From assembly GCF_017873245.1 (NCBI RefSeq), contig NZ_JAGGJY010000014.1, forward strand, positions 1 through 64,000: 64,000 bases of DNA, given 5' to 3'. The notes under the pieces are model-generated. The model saw only the letters and a program-made list of their open reading frames with translations. It was not told where the DNA came from and did not search any database. The stretch comes from Clostridium tertium. Lineage in GTDB: Bacteria; Bacillota; Clostridia; Clostridiales; Clostridiaceae. Both the position numbers and the translations under genes were made by a program. Positions 17,014 to 25,456 of the stretch are shown piece by piece. Positions within the stretch are counted from its first letter, which is position 1. Each line of letters opens with the position of its first letter.

Positions 17014-18499
17014 AAGTATTATGTTGCTTGGGACTGCTTCATCAGTAGGTAAAAGTACAATTGCAACAGCTTTTTGTAGATATTTTAAAAATAGAGGATT
17101 TAATGTGGCACCATTTAAAGCATTAAATATTTCGTTAAATTCATATGTAACAGAAGAAGGGCTTGAAATGGGAAGAGCTCAGGTTGTTCAAGCTGATGCA
17201 TGTGAAATAAAACCAAAGGCCTGGATGAATCCAATTCTTTTAAAGCCTAGTGGAAATATGAAAACACAAGTTATAGTAAATGGCAAAGTACAATGTACTA
17301 TGGATTCATATAAGTATAAAGATTTAAATAGAGAATTAAAGAAAATAGTTAAAGAAACTTTTAATAATGTATCTAAAAGTTATGATTTAATGATTCTTGA
17401 GGGTTCAGGAAGTTGTGCAGAAATAAATCTAAAAGACACTGATATAGCTAATATGTCTATGGCAAAGATGAGCAACTCACCTGTTATATTAGTTGCTGAT
17501 ATTGATAGGGGAGGGGTATTTGCATCAGTAGTTGGAACAATAATGCTGTTAGATGAAGAGGAAAGACAAAGAGTTAAAGGTGTAATAATAAATAAATTTA
17601 GAGGAAATGTAGAATATTTTAAGCCTGCAATGAAACAGTTAGAGGATATTATAAAAATACCGGTACTTGGAGCTATGCCTTATTTTGACTTAGATATAGA
17701 GGATGAAGATAGTGTAACTGAAAGATTAAAAAATAAAAATATTAATAGTGGAAAGTTAGACGTTGTAGTAGTAAGGCTTCCTTATATGTCAAACTTTACA
17801 GATTTTAATTCATTAGGAAGATTAAATCAAGTATCTTTAAGATATGTAGAAAGTGCAAGCGATATTGGAAATCCTAATCTTTTAATAATACCAGGTAGTA
17901 AAAATACTATAGAAGATTTAAGAGCTATAAAGAAGAATGGAATATTTAACAAGATTATAGAACTTGAAAAAAGTGGAACTTTGATTTTAGGAATCTGTGG
18001 TGGATATCAAATGCTTGGAAATATAATTAAAGATGATTTAGGAGTAGAAGGGGATATAACATCAGAAACTGGATTTGGATTTTTAGATATATGTACTAGC
18101 TTTAATAAAACTAAAGTAACAAAGCAATCTGAAGGGAAAGTGGTTTTAGATAAAATTACTCCTATTAAGGATGTAGAAGTATTTGGATATGAAATCCATA
18201 ATGGTATTAGTAATGTAAATAAAAATGCAATTCCATTCATTAAGATAAATAGTGGAGAAATATTAGGGGTTACAAATAAAGACTACACAGTTTTGGGAAC
18301 TTATCTTCACGGTATATTTGATGGTGGAGAGTTCTTAAATGCTTTCATAAAGTATCTATTAGAATTAAATAATATAGAAGCTATAATTGAAGATATAACA
18401 AGTTATAATGAATATAAATTAAAGCAGTTTGATGAACTTTCTAAAATTTTGGAAGATAATATAGATATGAAAAAATTAGAAGAAATAATAAAGATATGA
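17006..18499 (+). CDS. cobQ: Cobyric acid synthase CobQ/CbiP
   Basis: Amidates four carboxyl side chains of adenosylcobyrinic acid a,c-diamide using glutamine and ATP. The N-terminal MinD-like synthetase domain has [10 protein letters not shown] at residues 9-18 and [12 protein letters not shown]. The C-terminal type I glutaminase has nucleophile Cys331 in LGICGGYQ and His435 in GTYLHGIFD. Length 497 aa is typical. ATG 17006 overlaps the DUF71 stop by 8 bp; no strong ribosome site is seen, so coupled translation is likely. Last gene of the riboswitch operon. Confidence 0.96.
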   Translation: MSRSIMLLGTASSVGKSTIATAFCRYFKNRGFNVAPFKALNISLNSYVTEEGLEMGRAQVVQADACEIKPKAWMNPILLKPSGNMKTQVIVNGKVQCTMDSYKYKDLNRELKKIVKETFNNVSKSYDLMILEGSGSCAEINLKDTDIANMSMAKMSNSPVILVADIDRGGVFASVVGTIMLLDEEERQRVKGVIINKFRGNVEYFKPAMKQLEDIIKIPVLGAMPYFDLDIEDEDSVTERLKNKNINSGKLDVVVVRLPYMSNFTDFNSLGRLNQVSLRYVESASDIGNPNLLIIPGSKNTIEDLRAIKKNGIFNKIIELEKSGTLILGICGGYQMLGNIIKDDLGVEGDITSETGFGFLDICTSFNKTKVTKQSEGKVVLDKITPIKDVEVFGYEIHNGISNVNKNAIPFIKINSGEILGVTNKDYTVLGTYLHGIFDGGEFLNAFIKYLLELNNIEAIIEDITSYNEYKLKQFDELSKILEDNIDMKKLEEIIKI

Positions 18500-18846
18500 T
18501 GTTATTAGGAGATAGTGCTATTACATAATGAAAAAATTATATTTGAAATAGTGATGTTAAATAATCAAAATATTATATTTAAAATTAAGGGGGGTGTTTG
18601 ATACATCCCTATTTTTATAATTTCATTTTTAAAATTTTCAAGAGTAGATATGTAGGTTTGCGCTGAATTTGATGAGGACAATGAGTTAAACAAAGATATA
18701 TATTTACTTTTTTAAAGAATATCTAAAGGAAATCTTATAAAATTCTTAAACTTAATTGTTAAATGCACAATATAATTTAAATATTGTAAAATAGTTAGTA
18801 AGAAGTAATTTTATATAACTTATGTTTTTAATGGGGGTGATTAAAA
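18500..18846. other. Intergenic region after cobQ
   Basis: Holds the cobQ operon terminator at 18591 and AT-rich DNA before the PAP2 gene. GGGGGTGA at 18833-18840 is the ribosome site of that gene. No RNA gene or small ORF with a ribosome site is visible. Confidence 0.6.
18591..18618 (+). terminator. Terminator of the btu-cobQ operon
   Basis: GGGGTGT (18591-18597) pairs with ACATCCC (18603-18609), one G-T pair, followed by TATTTTTAT. Confidence 0.75.
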
Positions 18847-19554
18847 ATGAGGGATTTATTAAAAAAGTTTATAGTAAAATATAAATTAAATGAGCTAAAA
18901 TGGTTAGATTTAATATGGCTTGCTATATTCCCACTGATAAATATAAATTATGTTATCTTAGGGGCTATTGCAGAAAAAGGAAAAAATCTTGGTTTGTTTT
19001 TAGACAAAGAAATACCTTTTGTATCGATGTTTATTTTTCCTTATATATATTGGTATATTTATATTTTCATAGGACTAATATTTATTTTATTAAAAGATCG
19101 TAGGAAATATATAAGGGCTCTTTTAGCAGTGTACATTGGTATGTTTATCTGCTACTTTATTTATTATTTGTTTCCAGTAGAAATAGTAAGACCAACAGTT
19201 GTTAATAATAATTTGCCTAATAAACTAGTTAATATTATCTACCAAAATGATAGGCCATTTAATTGTTTTCCATCTATACATGTATTAAATACTTATATAA
19301 TTATGAGGTACACAAATAGAAAAGAAAACAAATCATGGTTTTACTACACTCAAATAGTTGGAATTCTAATTATTTTATCTACATTATTTATAAAACAGCA
19401 TTTTATCTTAGATGGAATAGCAGCCATGGTATTAGGTGAAATAGTAATTTCAATCTCTAAGAAGATAGAGGACAAGCGCATAGACAATATCTTATTATTA
19501 CCTTATAAATTAATAGATAAGATAAAAGAAAAAAATGATATTTCTATAAGTTAA
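18847..19554 (+). CDS. PAP2-like membrane phosphatase
   Basis: Six-helix membrane protein of the PAP2/Aur1-like phosphatase superfamily. Two catalytic blocks are seen: CFPSIHVLNT near residues 140-149 (PSxH) and KQHFILDGIAA near 180-190 (the second His with its Asp). The first block (K/RxxxxRP) is weak; NDRPFN just before PSIH may contribute. Such enzymes dephosphorylate or transfer phosphate heads of lipids such as phosphatidate, undecaprenyl or inositol lipids. It starts at ATG 18847 after a GGGGGTGA site. Monocistronic, substrate unknown. Confidence 0.8.
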   Translation: MRDLLKKFIVKYKLNELKWLDLIWLAIFPLININYVILGAIAEKGKNLGLFLDKEIPFVSMFIFPYIYWYIYIFIGLIFILLKDRRKYIRALLAVYIGMFICYFIYYLFPVEIVRPTVVNNNLPNKLVNIIYQNDRPFNCFPSIHVLNTYIIMRYTNRKENKSWFYYTQIVGILIILSTLFIKQHFILDGIAAMVLGEIVISISKKIEDKRIDNILLLPYKLIDKIKEKNDISIS

Positions 19555-19642
19555 CTTTTATTAAATAGTTTCATTTTGAAGAATATTATAATTAATAGTA
19601 ATGATTTGCAGATTATGATTTCATTTTTAGTTTAGCTCTATG

Positions 19643-19680
19643 AGAAAAGCTTAGCATTATGCTTTGCTTTTTCTTTAGTT
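19643..19680 (+). terminator. Probable terminator after PAP2 gene
   Basis: An imperfect stem, AGAAAAGC..AGCAT against ATGCT..GCTTTTTCT, followed by a T-rich tail. Confidence 0.5.
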
Positions 19681-19825
19681 ATATATAAATTTCATATTTT
19701 TTTGTTTTCAAGTTAGTGATATATAACCTTTACTGATTTTAAGTTGATGATGAAGTAAGTAATTTATGTATTTTAACTTTTTATATATTAATTACAAATA
19801 ATTTAAAATAATTTATAAAAAACTA

Positions 19826-19854
19826 TTTACAACTAATAATAATTATTATATAAT
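19826..19854 (+). promoter_or_regulatory. Rubrerythrin promoter with PerR-box-like dyad
   Basis: TTTACA (19826-19831) and TATAAT (19849-19854) are 17 bp apart. The spacer holds TAATAATAATTATTA (19834-19848), matching the PerR consensus TTATAATNATTATAA at 12 of 14 defined positions. An operator in this place would block RNA polymerase. Clostridial reverse rubrerythrins are known PerR targets. The AT-rich setting lowers confidence in the operator; the promoter itself is good. Confidence 0.55.
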
Positions 19855-19925
19855 AAAAGCATCAAGTAAAGCTTATATAAAAATTAAGTATATAAATAAT
19901 GTGGAATTTAGGAGGAGTTTAAATT

Positions 19926-20474
19926 ATGAAAAAATTTGTTTGTACAGTATGTGGATACGTTCATGAAGGGGATACAGCACCAGAAGTATGTCCAGTATGT
20001 AAGGTAGGTGCTGATAAGTTCATGGAACAATCAGGAGACTTAGCTTGGGCAGATGAACATAGAGTAGGAGTTGCTAAAGATGTAGATCCAAGAGTTATGG
20101 AAGGATTACAAGCTAACTTCGTAGGAGAATGTACAGAAGTAGGAATGTACTTAGCAATGTCAAGACAAGCTGATAGAGAAGGATTCCCAGAAGTTGCAGA
20201 AGCATATAAGAGAATAGCTTTCGAAGAAGCAGAACACGCTGCAAAATTTGCAGAATTAATTGGAGAAGTAGTTGTTGCTGATACAAAAGCTAACTTACAA
20301 GCTAGAGTAAATGCAGAACACGGAGCTTGTCAAGGAAAGAAAGATTTAGCAACATTAGCTAAACAATTAAACTTAGATGCAATCCATGACACAGTTCATG
20401 AAATGTGTAAAGATGAAGCTAGACATGGACAAGCATTCAAGGGATTATTAGATAGATATTTTGGACAAAACTAA
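19926..20474 (+). CDS. Reverse rubrerythrin (peroxide/oxygen detoxification)
   Basis: Non-haem diiron peroxidase with the domain order reversed. An N-terminal rubredoxin-like FeS4 domain (Cys6, Cys9, Cys22, Cys25) precedes a C-terminal ferritin-like four-helix domain. The Glu/His diiron ligands are visible in [31 protein letters not shown] and [11 protein letters not shown]. At 182 aa it closely resembles the C. acetobutylicum reverse rubrerythrin induced by oxygen. It reduces hydrogen peroxide or oxygen to water using NADH through partner proteins. Codon use differs from neighbours (more C-ending codons such as TTC and AAC), a mark of a highly expressed gene. Monocistronic. Confidence 0.96.
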   Translation: MKKFVCTVCGYVHEGDTAPEVCPVCKVGADKFMEQSGDLAWADEHRVGVAKDVDPRVMEGLQANFVGECTEVGMYLAMSRQADREGFPEVAEAYKRIAFEEAEHAAKFAELIGEVVVADTKANLQARVNAEHGACQGKKDLATLAKQLNLDAIHDTVHEMCKDEARHGQAFKGLLDRYFGQN

Positions 20475-20486
20475 TTTATAAATAGA

Positions 20487-20522
20487 AAAAAGGTTTAGTA
20501 TTAATTTACTAAACCTTTTTTA
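20487..20522. terminator. Bidirectional terminator
   Basis: A perfect 14-bp stem (20487-20500 with 20507-20520) with A run on one side and T run on the other, between the convergent rubrerythrin and DMT transporter genes. Confidence 0.95.
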
Positions 20523-20978
20523 TTATTCAATTATATTTAAACTTTCAGTTTCCTGAGCCTTTTTATCAATAAATATATTATAGCTTAGTCCTAACAAAAT
20601 TAATAATCCACCCAATACTTTTCCAATAGAGATAGTATTATTAGAAAAGTAATCTATAATAATTCCAATAGATAGTTGGCCTATAAAAACTAAAAGTGAT
20701 AATGAAAAAGATGATACTTTTGGTGTGATGTAATTAAACATTAAAACAACTAAAATACCAATTGTACCTCCGAGGTATGCATAAAATGGAATAGATAATT
20801 CATTTATATTAATATAGTCCTTAGTAAGAAAGAAAAATATTAATGATGTTATGAAACCTGTTAAATAATTAAAAAATGTTCCTTGGAAAGTTCCTATTTC
20901 TTCAGCTAGCTTAAAATTAACTATTCTTGATAAAACAACAGAGACTCCAGATAAAATTGCTAATAAAATATATAACAT
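20523..20978 (-). CDS. Small DMT-family transporter subunit (YdcZ/DUF606), second of a pair
   Basis: A 151-aa protein with five hydrophobic helices, of the YdcZ/DUF606 branch of the drug/metabolite transporter superfamily. The block AEEIGTFQGTFFNYLTGFI resembles the conserved first half of EamA modules. It lies 9 bp after the other DUF606 gene and its AGGAGG overlaps that gene's end, so the two are cotranslated. They probably form a heterodimer equivalent to a ten-helix transporter. Substrate unknown. Confidence 0.85.
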   Translation of the reverse strand: MLYILLAILSGVSVVLSRIVNFKLAEEIGTFQGTFFNYLTGFITSLIFFFLTKDYININELSIPFYAYLGGTIGILVVLMFNYITPKVSSFSLSLLVFIGQLSIGIIIDYFSNNTISIGKVLGGLLILLGLSYNIFIDKKAQETESLNIIE

Positions 20979-20987
20979 AAAATCCTC

Positions 20988-21410
20988 CTAAAAAAATGTC
21001 ATAATAATTATTCCAGATGTGATAATTGATAAACCAAATATCTTTTTATTTTCAAATCTTACTTTTTTCATTCCCATTAAACCATAACTATCTATTATAA
21101 AAGAAGATACAGTTTGTCCAAGAAGAGCTAATGATATAGTTAAAGAAGCTCCTAATCCTTTAAAACTTATATTATTAAAAATTACTGTAAAAACTCCAAT
21201 TACTCCAGCACTATACAATATAATAGGAAGTTTTTTCTTAAAGGATATCTTATATTTTTTTAGTAACATAATTACTAATAATATAATAAATCCGCTTAGA
21301 TGAATAATTAAAGAAGAAGAATAATTACCTATAGCTTGAGATAAAACTCCATTAAAACTAACCATGATAGTAATTAATATTCCTGTAAATAAAGATAAAA
21401 AATTATACAT
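20988..21410 (-). CDS. Small DMT-family transporter subunit (YdcZ/DUF606), first of a pair
   Basis: A 140-aa protein with five hydrophobic helices of the same YdcZ/DUF606 family as its downstream partner. GVLSQAIGNYSSSLIIHLSGF aligns with the first-helix motif of that partner. It is transcribed away from the Crp-type regulator at 21679, a pairing often seen in clostridia, so that regulator probably controls it. Paired half-size transporters suggest obligate heterodimers. Confidence 0.85.
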   Translation of the reverse strand: MYNFLSLFTGILITIMVSFNGVLSQAIGNYSSSLIIHLSGFIILLVIMLLKKYKISFKKKLPIILYSAGVIGVFTVIFNNISFKGLGASLTISLALLGQTVSSFIIDSYGLMGMKKVRFENKKIFGLSIITSGIIIMTFF

Positions 21411-21573
21411 ATTGATTCTCCTTAGGCTTTTTTATAAATTTAGCATAAAAGAATTATATTTTATTAGGACATATGTCATAATTAGTATATATAATTTGCA
21501 ATAAAGTTTATATTTTAGTAATGTATAATAAAAAATTAAATAATATATGCTTTCAATTGTGCCATTTTACTTA

Positions 21574-21597
21574 AGTATATTAACTTTTTAATATACT
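21574..21597. promoter_or_regulatory. Palindromic site between DUF606 pair and Crp-type regulator
   Basis: AGTATATTAA (21574-21583) and TTAATATACT (21588-21597) form a perfect 10-bp inverted repeat with 4-base spacing. A second dyad, GACATATGTC, is at 21468-21477 closer to the transporter start. Both are candidate operators in this divergent region. Confidence 0.4.
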
Positions 21598-21678
21598 ATT
21601 GTTTTTACTTAGTAGAATATTAATTGAATCGTATACATTATTTATTTAATATTTAAATTTATGGTTTAAGGAGAAAAA

Positions 21679-22365
21679 ATGCAGAGGGTAAAGGACATTA
21701 ATTTAATAGAAAAATATATAAGATTGAATAAGATTGAAAATTTATTTAATGATGAAATTAGGAAGAATTCTGAAATCCTATTTTTTAATAAACGAGAATT
21801 AATTTTTCAAGAGGGGGAAGAGATTAAGTATTTAATGTTTTTTGTAGAAGGAAAGGCAAAAGTTTATACAACATTAAAAAATGGTAAACTATTGTTATTA
21901 GATTTTTATAAAGAGTTAGATACATTAGGGGACTTAGAACTAATTACTAATGATTTTGCTAGTTGTAATGTTGAAGCTATAGAGCCGTGTATTTGCATCG
22001 GCATACCATTAAAAGTATTAAGAAATATTTACTATAATGATACAAATTTAATGAATTTCTTGTGTAACTCATTAGGAAAAAAACTTAAAAGATCATCCAA
22101 AAATGCATCTATAAATTTAATGTATCCACTAGAAAATAGAGTTGCAAGCTATATAATTTCAATAGGTACAGATAAAAATAGTGAAATTATTAAATTTGAT
22201 GAAACTTTAACTGTAATATCTGAATTATTAGGTACAAGCTATAGGCATTTATTAAGAACATTAAATAGATTATGTAATAAAAATATTTTAAAAAAGGAAG
22301 AAGATTATTATATTATTATAGATTATAAAAATCTTGAAGAATTAGCTGCAGATATATATAGTTAG
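21679..22365 (+). CDS. Crp/Fnr family transcriptional regulator, YeiL-like
   Basis: The N-terminal cyclic-nucleotide-binding-like beta roll (about residues 30-130, with LIFQEGEEIKYLMFFVEGKAKVY) is followed by a Crp-type winged helix. The recognition region is LTVISELLGTSYRHLLRTLN. The cAMP-contact residues are not evident, so it probably senses something else. At 228 aa it resembles YeiL-type regulators. It is divergent from the DUF606 transporter pair and separated by palindromic sites, so local control is likely. A single gene ending at a terminator. Confidence 0.88.
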   Translation: MQRVKDINLIEKYIRLNKIENLFNDEIRKNSEILFFNKRELIFQEGEEIKYLMFFVEGKAKVYTTLKNGKLLLLDFYKELDTLGDLELITNDFASCNVEAIEPCICIGIPLKVLRNIYYNDTNLMNFLCNSLGKKLKRSSKNASINLMYPLENRVASYIISIGTDKNSEIIKFDETLTVISELLGTSYRHLLRTLNRLCNKNILKKEEDYYIIIDYKNLEELAADIYS

Positions 22366-22672
22366 CATGAATAATATCTTTGCTAAAAGACATTTTATAA
22401 AATTTATATTTAAGTTGAAATAAGGTGTAGATATAATTAGATGTTTGCTAATATATAGTATTTATTTAAAGTTAGTATTTTATATACTAGAAAAACAATG
22501 ATTTGTATACATTGTTTTTGTATTATGTTTTACATAAATAAATTTATTAATTATTTAAATATTATATTATTGTTAATTATGTTGATTATTAGGTGAAACA
22601 TATATATTAGAAAATTTACATATGATATAATTAAATTATCATATCATAATTATTAAAAGTGAGGGAAAACAG
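22366..22672. other. Intergenic region
   Basis: Contains a terminator at 22491 and AT-rich DNA leading to the lipoprotein gene, with a GATATAAT -10-like sequence near 22624. Nothing else is recognisable. Confidence 0.5.
22491..22522 (+). terminator. Terminator downstream of Crp-type gene
   Basis: AAAAACAATG (22491-22500) pairs perfectly with CATTGTTTTT (22510-22519). It lies 125 bp after the stop codon. Confidence 0.7.
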
Positions 22673-23320
22673 ATGAAAATAAAAAAGTTATCAGTAATAG
22701 TAGCAGCAGTAGTTATAACAGCAAGTTTAGCGGGATGTACAGCGGGTGGAGCTAAATTGCCAGAAGGTGATGTTAAGATAGTAAATCAGCAAGTTCAAGG
22801 GGTTGTTGAATTATTATTAGAATCTGCAAATTATGGTGAAGACAAAAGTACTGTAGCATCAATGGTATTACCAAAGGATTCTCAATATGATGTGAACTTA
22901 TATATGGAAAAATACAATAATGGTGAGTTAATTGAAACAAAAGAGTTAACTAAATATACAACTGAAACTATAGAAAAGGACTCAATAATACATATAATAA
23001 TGAATGCAGCGAGAGCAAATGACGGAGAAGCCGATAAGTCTATATATTCTATTGCAGAAGTAGATAAAGAAAATACAAAAGATGCTAAGAATCCAGAATA
23101 TAAGATAACTAAAACTTATGGAGAAAGCATAGATTTTGATTCAAAGTCAGAAGTAAATCAAGTAGGGAAGAACTTAGATGAGGAAGCTACATTAATTGGA
23201 TTAGTAAAGTTTAAAGAAGATGATTCAGAAAAAGCTGCGATAAATTTAGATTCATATAAAGATGAAGTGGGTAAATATGCATCAGCTAACATAATAAAAA
23301 TTAAAGTTACAAAAAAGTAA
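22673..23320 (+). CDS. Hypothetical lipoprotein
   Basis: A secreted lipoprotein of unknown function. The signal peptide ends in the lipobox SLAGC (Cys22). The mature part is about 194 aa, charged, rich in Lys, Glu, Asp and Asn, with no domain I recognise. The central region (KDSIIHIIMNAARANDGEADKS) and the alternating pattern elsewhere suggest a mixed alpha-beta fold. GTGAGGG serves as ribosome site. It is flanked by terminators, so it is transcribed alone. Confidence 0.8.
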   Translation: MKIKKLSVIVAAVVITASLAGCTAGGAKLPEGDVKIVNQQVQGVVELLLESANYGEDKSTVASMVLPKDSQYDVNLYMEKYNNGELIETKELTKYTTETIEKDSIIHIIMNAARANDGEADKSIYSIAEVDKENTKDAKNPEYKITKTYGESIDFDSKSEVNQVGKNLDEEATLIGLVKFKEDDSEKAAINLDSYKDEVGKYASANIIKIKVTKK

Positions 23321-23358
23321 GAGATGTGGCATAATTTTTAATTTTATATTTCAGATTT

Positions 23359-23384
23359 AAGGGCTGTCTATGACAGCCTTTTAT
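23359..23384 (+). terminator. Terminator after lipoprotein gene
   Basis: AAGGGCTGTC (23359-23368) pairs with GACAGCCTT (23372-23380), followed by TTATT. Confidence 0.85.
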
Positions 23385-23477
23385 TAATTAAAGGTTCTAT
23401 TGTAAACTGATGGAGATTAATAAACATAAATAAAATTAGATATCAAATTTTCTGTGTTTATATTTAATTTGCTTAAG

Positions 23478-23617
23478 TAATAAATTACGAAGCAATTTAT
23501 TAATGAAAGAATGAAAGAATTAAAAAATGAAAGAATTAAAGTTGTTTTGCTACTCAAAACTTAAACTATAGGTGCCAAGCACTTTTCATTCCTTCATTTT
23601 TTGCTTCGCAATTTATA
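23478..23617 (+). repeat. Dispersed cloverleaf repeat, copy C
   Basis: Terminal palindromes TAATAAATT..AATTTATTA (23478-23502) and TTTTGCTTCGCAATTTAT (to 23617). The left arm carries repeats of AATGAAAGAATTAA. Inner hairpins are GTTTTGCTACTCAAAAC and GTGC-CAA-GCAC. The third hairpin (AATCC/GGATT) found in copies A, B and E is missing. Same orientation as copy E. It lies between the lipoprotein terminator and the 3' end of the flavodoxin-ferredoxin gene. Confidence 0.7.
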
Positions 23618-23633
23618 AAAATGAGTTTAATAT

Positions 23634-24398
23634 TTATAAAAAAATTTCATTCATTTTTCTTTTAGAGCATGCCTTTTCTAATTTTTTTGAAGTTACCAAT
23701 AGTAACTCTTTATTTACACTTCGAGATTTGCTTGGACAAATAGCTACACAACGCATGCAAGAAATACATTTTTCTTTTTCTACCAACGTTGGATTCTCTT
23801 TTGAAATAGCATTAACTGGACACTTTATAGCACAGAGCCCACATTTCTCGCATTCTTCGATCACTTCTGGAACTAAAGGAATAACATTATATTCCTTATA
23901 CGGATTATTCCCCGGTACATATAAATCTTTAGTATCCTTTGCCTGTTTTAAAACTTCTTTAATCTCATCAGAAAATTTTATCAATTCTTCTTTGTCTTGT
24001 AAATCTGGTCTACCAGTAGCAAATTGATGCATAATGGAATGCTCTGTAACTGCTGCAATTGCTGCAATGCAGACAAACCCTAATGTTGTTAATGTATATT
24101 TCAATTCTAATAATACATCTTCATATGCTCTATTACCGTATGTTGCTACTAAAATGACTTTTGAATCATTTCCATTTAGCTTCTTAATATTAGACATTGC
24201 TATCGTTGGAACACGCCCACCAAAAGACGGAACTGCTATAATACAAAGATCTTTTTCACTAAAGGTAAATTTTGAGAAATCTTCTATTGCATTTGACAAA
24301 TCTAATTCTATTCTTTCGTAATCAAATTGTCTGCTTATTAAATCTGCTACTTTCTTAGTTCCACCTGTAGGACTAAAATAAATTTCAAATACTTTCAT
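23634..24398 (-). CDS. EFR1 family flavodoxin-ferredoxin fusion
   Basis: A 254-aa electron-transfer protein. The N-terminal flavodoxin-like domain (about 1-160) has the FMN-phosphate loop SPTGGTKK. Two C-terminal [4Fe-4S] clusters are in CEKCGLCAIKCP and CISCMRCVAICP. This arrangement is the EFR1 (EFR1/ferrodoxin) family common in anaerobes; physiological partners are unknown. The gene has no neighbour in operon and is expressed from the minus strand, with GGGGAG as ribosome site. Confidence 0.88.
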   Translation of the reverse strand: MKVFEIYFSPTGGTKKVADLISRQFDYERIELDLSNAIEDFSKFTFSEKDLCIIAVPSFGGRVPTIAMSNIKKLNGNDSKVILVATYGNRAYEDVLLELKYTLTTLGFVCIAAIAAVTEHSIMHQFATGRPDLQDKEELIKFSDEIKEVLKQAKDTKDLYVPGNNPYKEYNVIPLVPEVIEECEKCGLCAIKCPVNAISKENPTLVEKEKCISCMRCVAICPSKSRSVNKELLLVTSKKLEKACSKRKMNEIFL

Positions 24399-24701
24399 AT
24401 ATTCTATATCTCCCCTCTAAAGTTAACTCTATCTATTATTCTATATAATTTATCTTTATTCTGTATTATAATGCAATTATTAGTTAATTATAGCATATTT
24501 GTAAATGTCTCACTCTTAACTTTTCACTAATAAATTGCTTCATGATTTATAATTTCAGTAAGGTATGAAATAAATGACATTTTAATAAATAGTGGCTGCC
24601 AATTCAACATCTTTAAATTAGAAGGAAGGATATTTATATGTTGTATATGATATATAAAATCTGTATAATGATTATGAATTATAATATATGGAGTGAAGAA
24701 C
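24399..24701. other. Intergenic region with repeat remnant
   Basis: Divergent region between the flavodoxin-ferredoxin gene and trmB. It holds a half copy of the dispersed repeat (24508-24550) and a TATAAT near 24664, probably the trmB -10. No gene is visible. Confidence 0.5.
24508..24550 (-). repeat. Dispersed cloverleaf repeat, remnant D
   Basis: CTTAACTTTTCACTAATAAATTGCTTC followed by a decayed palindrome matches the right end of copy A almost exactly (5380-5416). The rest of the element is missing, so this is a truncated or decayed copy. Confidence 0.6.
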
Positions 24702-25355
24702 ATGAGATTAAGAAAAAAGCCATGGGCTAGACCAGAATTAGAAGCATGTAATTTTTTTATAACTAATCCAAGTGAAAATAAAGGAAAATGGAAACAGTCA
24801 TTTGTTAATGATAATCCTATATACTTAGAACTAGGATGTGGAAAAGGAACATTTATAGCTGTTCATGGATCAGAAAATGAAGATATAAATTATATTGCTA
24901 TTGATATCAAAGATGAAGTATTAGTGTTAGCAAAAAGAAATATAGAAAAAGCGTATGAAGATAAAAATAAAGAAATAAATAATTTGAAATTAATGGCTCA
25001 GGAAATTGCCTTAATTAATGATATTTTTAGTGAAGAAGATGTAGTAGATAGAATATACATAAATTTCTGTAATCCTTGGCCAAAGGAAAGACATAAAAAA
25101 AGAAGACTTACTCATACTAGACAGTTAGAAAACTACAAAAACTTCTTAGCAGAAGATGGAGAAATATACTTTAAGACAGATGATGATGAGTTATTTGATG
25201 AATCTATAGAATATTTTAAAGAAGCGGGATTTAATATTGAATATATTACATATGATTTACATAAAAGCGATTTTGTAGGAAATGTTAGAACAGAGCATGA
25301 AAATATGTTTAGTGAACAAGGAATAAAGATTAAGTTTTTAATTGCAAGTAGATAG
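24702..25355 (+). CDS. trmB: tRNA (guanine-N7-)-methyltransferase TrmB
   Basis: Methylates G46 in the variable loop of tRNAs. The N-terminus [16 protein letters not shown] is typical of the family. SAM-binding motif I is [10 protein letters not shown] near residues 42-51, and the catalytic region [19 protein letters not shown] follows, with [12 protein letters not shown] 24702 with GGAG 8 bp upstream is clearly the start. At 217 aa it has normal length. It is monocistronic and convergent with the cysteine-desulfurase-like gene. Confidence 0.97.
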   Translation: MRLRKKPWARPELEACNFFITNPSENKGKWKQSFVNDNPIYLELGCGKGTFIAVHGSENEDINYIAIDIKDEVLVLAKRNIEKAYEDKNKEINNLKLMAQEIALINDIFSEEDVVDRIYINFCNPWPKERHKKRRLTHTRQLENYKNFLAEDGEIYFKTDDDELFDESIEYFKEAGFNIEYITYDLHKSDFVGNVRTEHENMFSEQGIKIKFLIASR

Positions 25356-25360
25356 AAAAT

Positions 25361-25446
25361 AATAAAAAGTTAAGTAAAAAGCCTCATTATGAGAGGCAGT
25401 GTAATTTAAATTTTAATTACACAACTTTTACTTAACTCTTTTTATT
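25361..25446. terminator. Branched bidirectional terminator
   Basis: Outer arms AATAAAAAGTTAAGTAAAA (25361-25379) and its near-complement 25426-25446 (a two-base bulge) enclose two hairpins: GCCTC/GAGGC (25381-25397) and GTGTAATT/AATTACAC (25399-25422). The result is a three-way junction between two convergent genes, with T runs in both directions. Confidence 0.75.
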
Positions 25447-25456
25447 ATAAAATTAT

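Larger units (their letters stand above)
19555..19925. other. Intergenic region before reverse rubrerythrin
   Basis: Contains an imperfect hairpin with T tail (19643-19680), probably the PAP2 terminator, and the rubrerythrin promoter with an overlapping dyad at 19826-19854. No small gene is evident. Confidence 0.6.

Noticed and set aside
23572-24027. Plus-strand open frame of 151 aa opposite the flavodoxin-ferredoxin gene
   Set aside because: Shadow of the minus-strand gene, which has clear ferredoxin and flavodoxin motifs. The frame starts inside repeat copy C.
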